NCBI RefSeq assembly: GCF_029774175.1
Contig: NZ_CP103834.1
Coordinates: forward strand, 1,846,001-1,910,000
Length of the DNA stretch: 64,000 nucleotides
Direction of reading: 5' to 3'
From: Actinobacillus genomosp. 1
GTDB lineage: Bacteria > Pseudomonadota > Gammaproteobacteria > Enterobacterales > Pasteurellaceae
A program made the translations under genes and the position numbers. Under the pieces are notes generated by a model, which searched no databases, was not told the origin of the DNA, and saw nothing but the letters and a program-made list of their open reading frames with translations. Each line of letters opens with the position of its first letter. The first letter of the stretch is position 1. Below, piece by piece: positions 17,706 through 27,300 of this stretch.

Positions 17706-19835
17706 CTATTCTGACGACTTCATTTCATTATTACGTAAACGTTCCAACACCTCTTCCTTAGGGCCGTCCATAATAATTTTTCCCTGATCCATCACAATAA
17801 TACGCGTAACCAACTGTAAAACTAAGGTACGATGGGTAACGAATACCATTGTACGGTTTTGTCCCCAATGAGCTAACGCTTGTAATGCTTTTACTTCCGA
17901 AGTCTGATCCAAATCACTGGTCGGTTCATCCAATAACACCACTCTAGGATCTTTAAGCGTTAAACGGGCTAACGCTACCATCTGCTTTTGACCGCCGGAT
18001 AACCCCAAACCGTTTTCACCTAACGGCATATCCAACCCTCTAGGATGACGCTGTATCAAAGAGTCTAAACCGAAACGACTAAGTGCCGTTAATAAGTCTT
18101 GATCTCGAGAAAAATGATCCGTTCTGGCTAAATCTAAATTCTCACGTAACGAACCTAAAAATAAACGCGGTGCTTGTTCAAATAACGTTACTTGGTTACG
18201 TAAGAAATTAGGATCAATCTGACGAATATCCACATTATCCAACATAACATTCCCTTTAGATGGCTCATAAAGACCTGCCATTAACTTCAGCAACGTACTC
18301 TTACCGCTACCGATACGCCCTAAAATAGCAACCTTTTCTCCCGGTTGAATTTTCAAATCCAAATCCGTCACAATATCGCCGCTATCTTTATTATATTGGA
18401 AAGCCGCATGCTTAAATTGAAGCGCACCTCTTACATTATCCAGCGTAATATATTTCTGATCAGGCTTACGTTCGATCGGACGCTCGACAATGCTATTAAT
18501 CCCCTCTAACGCCATACGCGCCTGCTGAAAACGTGTCGCTAAATTCGCTACTTGACCTAATGGAGCTAATGCTCGACCGGATAAAATCACCGAAGCAATC
18601 AAAGCCCCCATCGTAATACGGCTCGCTTCATTTTCGGCATGAATCAAATAAGCACCGACCAACACCAAGAAAACGGTATTGAGCTGTTGCATCATCGCCG
18701 TAAAATTCGTCACAAAATTGCTTAAATCACGTACTTTAATTTGAGTAGCCGCCGTTTTCGCCGTAAACATATCCCAGCGTTGTTGCGCCCAATTGGTCGC
18801 ATTATTCGCTTTTAGCGTTTCGATACCGTCTACCGCTTCAACAATCAACCCCTGACGCTGAGAACTCTCTCTCATCGTTTCATTAATTTTTTTAGCTAAT
18901 TTCGGCTGCACCGCAAAACCGACGATAACGACGATAGGAATAACCGTAAGCGGTACGAGAGCAAGATAACCGCCCACCAAATAAATCACAAAAATAAATA
19001 AAAAGATAAACGGCAAATCGACTAATACAAGCAAACTTGCACTCGTCATAAATTCTCGAACGGCTTCAAATTCACGTAAATTATTCGCATAAGAACCCGC
19101 CGATACCGGTTTATCGATTAATCGAATACTCATTACACGACGGAACAATGCCGAACTAATAATTAAATCCGCTTTTTTACCGGCAATATCGGTTAAATGC
19201 CCCCGAATCAATTTTGCCGCTAATTCAAATAAAATCGCTAAAATAACCCCGATACTTAATGCCCATAAAGTTTCATACGTTTTATTCGGAATTACCCTAT
19301 CATAAACATTCATCACATAAAGCGAGCTGACGAGTGCCAAAAAGTTAATGATAAACGTTGCTAAAATCACTTGGTAATAATACGGACGGAACCGAGCAAT
19401 CACCTTCCAATACCATGACTTCGGCAAATGATATTCAGGTAATTCGGAACGTTCATCAACAGCTACTTTAGGCTTAATAAACCAACAATACTGTAAATAA
19501 ATCTCGGATAACGCACTTTCATCTACAACTTGCGTAACCCCGGACTGCGTCAAATGATAACGACGATCTTTACCACTTCCCTCAATCTTCGTCACAAGCG
19601 CCGCTTCTTCATTGCGTAAGATAATCACTACAGGCACCGATAAACTAGGAATATCCTGCAAACTACGCTTGGAAATACTATTTTCAAAACCGTGTGATCG
19701 TAATACCTCAACCAATGATTGGAAATTTACATTTAAATTCTGATCTCTAACGACCTGAGCGGTTAAAGCCTCTTTAGATACCGGCGTACCATAAAATTGC
19801 GTCGCTAAAGCGACATGCTCGATAATTGCTTTCAT
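17706..19835 (-). CDS. Type I secretion ABC exporter (LapB/BapC-like)
   Basis: Inner-membrane ATPase that exports the giant adhesin in one step; 709 residues. The N-terminal C39-like domain (1-130) lacks the catalytic cysteine, as in adhesin and RTX exporters that bind but do not cut the substrate. Six TM segments span about 150-430. The nucleotide-binding domain has Walker A GRIGSGKST, signature LGLSGGQKQMVALARL, Walker B VVLLDEPTSDLD and H-loop FVTHR. It ends 31 bases before the HlyD-like gene and starts 9 bases after the porin gene. Confidence 0.93.
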   Translation of the reverse strand: MKAIIEHVALATQFYGTPVSKEALTAQVVRDQNLNVNFQSLVEVLRSHGFENSISKRSLQDIPSLSVPVVIILRNEEAALVTKIEGSGKDRRYHLTQSGVTQVVDESALSEIYLQYCWFIKPKVAVDERSELPEYHLPKSWYWKVIARFRPYYYQVILATFIINFLALVSSLYVMNVYDRVIPNKTYETLWALSIGVILAILFELAAKLIRGHLTDIAGKKADLIISSALFRRVMSIRLIDKPVSAGSYANNLREFEAVREFMTSASLLVLVDLPFIFLFIFVIYLVGGYLALVPLTVIPIVVIVGFAVQPKLAKKINETMRESSQRQGLIVEAVDGIETLKANNATNWAQQRWDMFTAKTAATQIKVRDLSNFVTNFTAMMQQLNTVFLVLVGAYLIHAENEASRITMGALIASVILSGRALAPLGQVANLATRFQQARMALEGINSIVERPIERKPDQKYITLDNVRGALQFKHAAFQYNKDSGDIVTDLDLKIQPGEKVAILGRIGSGKSTLLKLMAGLYEPSKGNVMLDNVDIRQIDPNFLRNQVTLFEQAPRLFLGSLRENLDLARTDHFSRDQDLLTALSRFGLDSLIQRHPRGLDMPLGENGLGLSGGQKQMVALARLTLKDPRVVLLDEPTSDLDQTSEVKALQALAHWGQNRTMVFVTHRTLVLQLVTRIIVMDQGKIIMDGPKEEVLERLRNNEMKSSE

Positions 19836-19844
19836 AATAATGTG

Positions 19845-21092
19845 TTATTTTTTATCCGTTAAATTCAATACCGGAATACCCGCCCATTGCGCAACTTTAG
19901 CTTGAGAGACTAAATACAATAATGCTGCGTCACGATAATTGTTACGTGCCGCAACTTCCGTTGCTTGTACCTGAGTTAATTCTTGATAAGCATCTAATAA
20001 ATTTAATAAACTTTTCGTTGCAATCTCAAACTGTAACTCCGTATCCTTAACCACTTTTCTTTGTGCGGCTATCTGTTTTGCGGCTAATGTTAATAAGCTC
20101 TTATTACGCAACATCTCGACTTCCGCCGTACGCCCTTTTTCAACCACATCCAACTCGATTTCTCGTAACTTCGCATCCGCCGCCGCTTGTGAATGATAAT
20201 TTTGCTCTACCGTATATTTAGCCGCCGGATTATAAATATCCCACACTACGCCGACATAAATTTCACGTTCGTGGCGACTGGCGGAACCTTCCAAATTAAT
20301 TGCCGGTAATCGACGGGCCTCCGACGCTTTTAAGGCTGCTTTCGAACTTTCAAACTCCTTTTGCTGGGCTAAGAAAGTAGGATTCGTACTGATATCTTTA
20401 CTTAAATATTTTTTCAAAAAAGCTTCCACATTTTTCTCCGGAAACGGATCCGTTAAGCTTTGTTCCGTCATTCCGCGTGGAAAATAGCGTGTTAATTGAC
20501 TTAAACTGGTATATAAAATACGTTCTTGCTCCGCAATGGTCGATTCGACTTGATTCTTACGCGACATTGCCTCATTAACTTCAAATTCACGCCCTTCATC
20601 ATAAGAGACGATAACCTGTAAATCTTTTACTAATTGATTATGACGCGCCAAACTCTCTTTATAAATAACGATATTTTCTTTTGCACGTAAGGCGGCTAAA
20701 TATAATTGTGCGATTTTTTGCCCGACAACTTCTCTTGTTTCCATTAATTTATGATGATAAAAACCCGCCTTATGCTCATCACGTTCAATTTCCGCTTCAA
20801 TCGCCCCCCAAGCGTATAAATTTAATTTACCGTTTACGACCGGACCGGAACGACGTTCACTGTTATATTTATGTTGTTGAGAAATCATACTGGTATTACT
20901 CAACGAAACCACAGGATAATGCCCAGCTTCCGAAATCTTGGTTTGGCTGTGCGCTGCCGCAAGATTAGCACGCGCTTCGTCTAAACTCGGGTCGGAAACC
21001 AAAGCATGACGTAAAATTACATCTAACTTTTCCGCATAACTTACTGAAGAAAAACACAAGCAAGTTAATAACGAATACCATAACTTTTTCAT
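19845..21092 (-). CDS. TolC-like outer-membrane channel of the adhesin secretion system
   Basis: 415-residue precursor with signal peptide MKKLWYSLLTCLCFSSVSYA. It has the long helical repeats of the TolC/AggA/LapE family (two OEP domains, for example DVILRHALVSDPSLDEARANLAAAHSQ near 25-50 and the second-half TEVEMLRNKSLL region). It should form the outer-membrane exit duct for the adhesin. The 257-base gap before it holds the adhesin terminator and probably its own promoter. Confidence 0.9.
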   Translation of the reverse strand: MKKLWYSLLTCLCFSSVSYAEKLDVILRHALVSDPSLDEARANLAAAHSQTKISEAGHYPVVSLSNTSMISQQHKYNSERRSGPVVNGKLNLYAWGAIEAEIERDEHKAGFYHHKLMETREVVGQKIAQLYLAALRAKENIVIYKESLARHNQLVKDLQVIVSYDEGREFEVNEAMSRKNQVESTIAEQERILYTSLSQLTRYFPRGMTEQSLTDPFPEKNVEAFLKKYLSKDISTNPTFLAQQKEFESSKAALKASEARRLPAINLEGSASRHEREIYVGVVWDIYNPAAKYTVEQNYHSQAAADAKLREIELDVVEKGRTAEVEMLRNKSLLTLAAKQIAAQRKVVKDTELQFEIATKSLLNLLDAYQELTQVQATEVAARNNYRDAALLYLVSQAKVAQWAGIPVLNLTDKK

Positions 21093-21240
21093 AAAAATAT
21101 CCTTTTTATTTTCTATAAATAAAACTATTTATTCTAACATATATTTATATACATTCTAATCTATTTCACTTTATCTCTAATAAATTATTCGCACATTCCC
21201 AACCAACTTAAATATAGTAAATCCATAAATCCGACCGATA

Positions 21241-21290
21241 AAAAAAGAGTTAGCCGTAATTATTTACATAACTACCACTAACTCTTTGAT
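21241..21290 (-). terminator. Putative terminator of the adhesin gene
   Basis: Stem AAAGAGTTAG / CTAACTCTTT with a 24-base loop, followed on the minus strand by a U run (plus-strand A run 21241-21246). It lies 60 bases after the adhesin stop codon. Confidence 0.7.
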
Positions 21291-21349
21291 TAATTAACTT
21301 AAAATGTCTTTGTAAATCATGACATTATTAACTAAGTTAAATATACGGA

Positions 21350-24300
21350 TTAGATTACTTCGATACCGTTTTGGATATATACAATAGTTTCAGTGTCAGA
21401 ACCGTTCCAATAAGCTCTATAACCTGCTGGAACATTTCCTTTGTATGCTTTGAAGTCACCTAAAGGCTCTCTTCCAAAGACTCCACCTCTATCATTATCT
21501 CCTAAATCCACAACATTATTTCTACCGCCTTCAATAAATAGTCCATTATAAGATTTTCCATTTATCTCAACCGCAGTATCAGCGTTTTGTCTAACCGCTG
21601 CCGAAGTAATATTAAGCTCATGTTTTGCACTAGAACCCGCACCGAGATCGATAATCTCCACTCCCTTAATTACATCAAGAAGATCTTGATCAATCTTCGA
21701 AGCTGATTTAGGGAACGACAATCTATCTACGCCACTGCCTCCGTTTAAGGAAGCTTTAACATCAACAATACCGGTTAAGCTAATATAGTCATCACCATCA
21801 CCTAAATTGATTTTTGCAGGACCGGCGATACTCTTACCCTCAAATGAGTTTATTTTCACAGTATCACTGCCCGCTCCCATATCAATTTCAAGGGTACTTC
21901 TATTAGAAGCAGATACATGAAGTCCGATAGTAAATGTATCATCACCGTTACCCATATTGACCTTAAGTGTTCTTCCGTCATGAGCAGCTACTCGCTCGCC
22001 AGTAGTAATTAAATCATTACCGTCGTCGGTTCTAAGATCTATATTTCCATCTCTTTGACTTGAAGAAGTCATAGACTGCGTAATGAAAAGCCAGTCATCT
22101 TTAGAACTATCTTGATATACACCTACCATACTATTTTGTTGGAAATAGTTCTCACTCACAGCTGTAACGTTCTTCTCTATAGTATTGCCGGCTACATCGG
22201 TAATTTGAATACGTATGCCTTCAGAATTACCGCCCTCTGACACTGCTACAGTTTTACTTGTATGTTTAAATACTCCTTGAGCATTTACTTCAGCCTCTTT
22301 AGGATCATTACGACCGAATATTACTTTAGAACCTACCCCAGCATTGCCTTGAATATTAAAGACGGTATGGCCCTCAGTATCTTTAGATTTAGATAATTTA
22401 ATATCACTAATCTCGGCAGTTGTATCAACTGTAATTGTTTGAGTAACAATGTTTGATACCTTATCACCGATTTTTTGGCGTGCCTGAACGGTATATACTG
22501 TACCTAAAGTGGATTCTCTCTTATCTGTTAGAGTAAATTCATTACCCTCCATCCAGTTCTCACCACCATCTAGGCTATATTCTATAGTTCCGCTTCTCAT
22601 ACCATTAATAGATACTCGACCATCGTTAGTAATAAAGTCTGAGTTGCTCGCACCGGTATCGTTCACAAGCGTTATTGTCGGTTCTGTCGGCTCCGTTGTA
22701 TCCGGTACATCCACACCTTTCACCGTATTCAAGTCTTTTTGTAAAGACTCTTTAGTGTTGCCGTGTTTGTCCTGTACTCCGCTTGGAAGACCAGTAACTA
22801 ATCTTTGTGCTGTAGCTTTAGCTGTATCTACCTCTGTATTTGCATCGATAACAGCTCGTTGCTCAACAGGAGTAATACTACCGTCTCTATTCGCATCAAC
22901 ATTAGTTAAAGCATCTTGCGCCTTAGTCGCAGCCTCTTTAGCAGCAGTAATTGCCACTACAGCTTCAGCGAATTCAAGCTCATCAGCTTTACCGTCTTCA
23001 TCTACATCATTTACCGCTGGTACGGCTACTGGGTTCACGTTGTTCAAGCGTTCTACCAAGCCGTCTTTCGCGTCGCTCGCCGGTAAGCTGTCCACCGCCG
23101 CTTGCGCTGCGTTTTTCGCTTCAGTCACTTTGTCGTTTAAGCCTTTTAACTCATCAACTTCGTCTTGGCTCACTACGCCGTCTTTGTTGATTTCGTTAAG
23201 CTTATCTTCCGCCGCTTTTTCCGCCGCTTCCGCTTTCGCTACCAAGTCTGTCGCTTTCGCTAACTCCGCGTCATCCGCTACGTCATCGTTATCCGTATCC
23301 GTTACCGCTGGTACGGCTACTGGGTTCACGTTGTTCAAGCGTTCTACCAAGCCGTCTTTCGCGTCGCTCGCCGGTAAGCTGTCCACCGCCGCTTGCGCTG
23401 CGTTTTTCGCTTCAGTCACTTTGTCGTTTAAGCCTTTTAACTCATCAACTTCGTCTTGGCTCACTACGCCGTCTTTGTTGATTTCGTTAAGCTTATCTTC
23501 CGCCGCTTTTTCCGCCGCTTCCGCTTTCGCTACCAAGTCTGTCGCTTTCGCTAACTCCGCGTCATCCGCTACGTCATCGTTATCCGTATCCGTTACCGCT
23601 GGTACGGCTACTGGGTTCACGTTGTTCAAGCGTTCTACCAAGCCGTCTTTCGCGTCGCTCGCCGGTAAGCTGTCCACCGCCGCTTGCGCTGCGTTTTTCG
23701 CTTCAGTCACTTTGTCGTTTAAGCCTTTTAACTCATCAACTTCGTCTTGGCTCACTACGCCGTCTTTGTTGATTTCGTTAAGCTTATCTTCCGCCGCTTT
23801 TTCCGCCGCTTCCGCTTTCGCTACCAAGTCTGTCGCTTTCGCTAACTCCGCGTCATCCGCTACGTCATCGTTATCCGTATCCGTTACCGCTGGTACGGCT
23901 ACTGGGTTCACGTTGTTCAAGCGTTCTACCAAGCCGTCTTTCGCGTCGCTCGCCGGTAAGCTGTCCACCGCCGCTTGCGCTGCGTTTTTCGCTTCAGTCA
24001 CTTTGTCGTTTAAGCCTTTTAACTCATCAACTTCGTCTTGGCTCACTACGCCGTCTTTGTTGATTTCGTTAAGCTTATCTTCCGCCGCTTTTTCCGCCGC
24101 TTCCGCTTTCGCTACCAAGTCTGTCGCTTTCGCTAACTCCGCGTCATCCGCTACGTCATCGTTATCCGTATCCGTTACCGCTGGTACGGCTACTGGGTTC
24201 ACGTTGTTCAAGCGTTCTACCAAGCCGTCTTTCGCGTCGCTCGCCGGTAAGCTGTCCACCGCCGCTTGCGCTGCGTTTTTCGCTTCAGTCACTTTGTCGT

Positions 24301-27300
24301 TTAAGCCTTTTAACTCATCAACTTCGTCTTGGCTCACTACGCCGTCTTTGTTGATTTCGTTAAGCTTATCTTCCGCCGCTTTTTCCGCCGCTTCCGCTTT
24401 CGCTACCAAGTCTGTCGCTTTCGCTAACTCCGCGTCATCCGCTACGTCATCGTTATCCGTATCCGTTACCGCTGGTACGGCTACTGGGTTCACGTTGTTC
24501 AAGCGTTCTACCAAGCCGTCTTTCGCGTCGCTCGCCGGTAAGCTGTCCACCGCCGCTTGCGCTGCGTTTTTCGCTTCAGTCACTTTGTCGTTTAAGCCTT
24601 TTAACTCATCAACTTCGTCTTGGCTCACTACGCCGTCTTTGTTGATTTCGTTAAGCTTATCTTCCGCCGCTTTTTCCGCCGCTTCCGCTTTCGCTACCAA
24701 GTCTGTCGCTTTCGCTAACTCCGCGTCATCCGCTACGTCATCGTTATCCGTATCCGTTACCGCTGGTACGGCTACTGGGTTCACGTTGTTCAAGCGTTCT
24801 ACCAAGCCGTCTTTCGCGTCGCTCGCCGGTAAGCTGTCCACCGCCGCTTGCGCTGCGTTTTTCGCTTCAGTCACTTTGTCGTTTAAGCCTTTTAACTCAT
24901 CAACTTCGTCTTGGCTCACTACGCCGTCTTTGTTGATTTCGTTAAGCTTATCTTCCGCCGCTTTTTCCGCCGCTTCCGCTTTCGCTACCAAGTCTGTCGC
25001 TTTCGCTAACTCCGCGTCATCCGCTACGTCATCGTTATCCGTATCCGTTACCGCTGGTACGGCTACTGGGTTCACGTTGTTCAAGCGTTCTACCAAGCCG
25101 TCTTTCGCGTCGCTCGCCGGTAAGCTGTCCACCGCCGCTTGCGCTGCGTTTTTCGCTTCAGTCACTTTGTCGTTTAAGCCTTTTAACTCATCAACTTCGT
25201 CTTGGCTCACTACGCCGTCTTTGTTGATTTCGTTAAGCTTATCTTCCGCCGCTTTTTCCGCCGCTTCCGCTTTCGCTACCAAGTCTGTCGCTTTCGCTAA
25301 CTCCGCGTCATCCGCTACGTCATCGTTATCCGTATCCGTTACCGCTGGTACGGCTACTGGGTTCACGTTGTTCAAGCGTTCTACCAAGCCGTCTTTCGCG
25401 TCGCTCGCCGGTAAGCTGTCCACCGCCGCTTGCGCTGCGTTTTTCGCTTCAGTCACTTTGTCGTTTAAGCCTTTTAACTCATCAACTTCGTCTTGGCTCA
25501 CTACGCCGTCTTTGTTGATTTCGTTAAGCTTATCTTCCGCCGCTTTTTCCGCCGCTTCCGCTTTCGCTACCAAGTCTGTCGCTTTCGCTAACTCCGCGTC
25601 ATCCGCTACGTCATCGTTATCCGTATCCGTTACCGCTGGTACGGCTACTGGGTTCACGTTGTTCAAGCGTTCTACCAAGCCGTCTTTCGCGTCGCTCGCC
25701 GGTAAGCTGTCCACCGCCGCTTGCGCTGCGTTTTTCGCTTCAGTCACTTTGTCGTTTAAGCCTTTTAACTCATCAACTTCGTCTTGGCTCACTACGCCGT
25801 CTTTGTTGATTTCGTTAAGCTTATCTTCCGCCGCTTTTTCCGCCGCTTCCGCTTTCGCTACCAAGTCTGTCGCTTTCGCTAACTCCGCGTCATCCGCTAC
25901 GTCATCGTTATCCGTATCCGTTACCGCTGGTACGGCTACTGGGTTCACGTTGTTCAAGCGTTCTACCAAGCCGTCTTTCGCGTCGCTCGCCGGTAAGCTG
26001 TCCACCGCCGCTTGCGCTGCGTTTTTCGCTTCAGTCACTTTGTCGTTTAAGCCTTTTAACTCATCAACTTCGTCTTGGCTCACTACGCCGTCTTTGTTGA
26101 TTTCGTTAAGCTTATCTTCCGCCGCTTTTTCCGCCGCTTCCGCTTTCGCTACCAAGTCTGTCGCTTTCGCTAACTCCGCGTCATCCGCTACGTCATCGTT
26201 ATCCGTATCCGTTACCGCTGGTACGGCTACTGGGTTCACGTTGTTCAAGCGTTCTACCAAGCCGTCTTTCGCGTCGCTCGCCGGTAAGCTGTCCACCGCC
26301 GCTTGCGCTGCGTTTTTCGCTTCAGTCACTTTGTCGTTTAAGCCTTTTAACTCATCAACTTCGTCTTGGCTCACTACGCCGTCTTTGTTGATTTCGTTAA
26401 GCTTATCTTCCGCCGCTTTTTCCGCCGCTTCCGCTTTCGCTACCAAGTCTGTCGCTTTCGCTAACTCCGCGTCATCCGCTACGTCATCGTTATCCGTATC
26501 CGTTACCGCTGGTACGGCTACTGGGTTCACGTTGTTCAAGCGTTCTACCAAGCCGTCTTTCGCGTCGCTCGCCGGTAAGCTGTCCACCGCCGCTTGCGCT
26601 GCGTTTTTCGCTTCAGTCACTTTGTCGTTTAAGCCTTTTAACTCATCAACTTCGTCTTGGCTCACTACGCCGTCTTTGTTGATTTCGTTAAGCTTATCTT
26701 CCGCCGCTTTTTCCGCCGCTTCCGCTTTCGCTACCAAGTCTGTCGCTTTCGCTAACTCCGCGTCATCCGCTACGTCATCGTTATCCGTATCCGTTACCGC
26801 TGGTACGGCTACTGGGTTCACGTTGTTCAAGCGTTCTACCAAGCCGTCTTTCGCGTCGCTCGCCGGTAAGCTGTCCACCGCCGCTTGCGCTGCGTTTTTC
26901 GCTTCAGTCACTTTGTCGTTTAAGCCTTTTAACTCATCAACTTCGTCTTGGCTCACTACGCCGTCTTTGTTGATTTCGTTAAGCTTATCTTCCGCCGCTT
27001 TTTCCGCCGCTTCCGCTTTCGCTACCAAGTCTGTCGCTTTCGCTAACTCCGCGTCATCCGCTACGTCATCGTTATCCGTATCCGTTACCGCTGGTACGGC
27101 TACTGGGTTCACGTTGTTCAAGCGTTCTACCAAGCCGTCTTTCGCGTCGCTCGCCGGTAAGCTGTCCACCGCCGCTTGCGCTGCGTTTTTCGCTTCAGTC
27201 ACTTTGTCGTTTAAGCCTTTTAACTCATCAACTTCGTCTTGGCTCACTACGCCGTCTTTGTTGATTTCGTTAAGCTTATCTTCCGCCGCTTTTTCCGCCG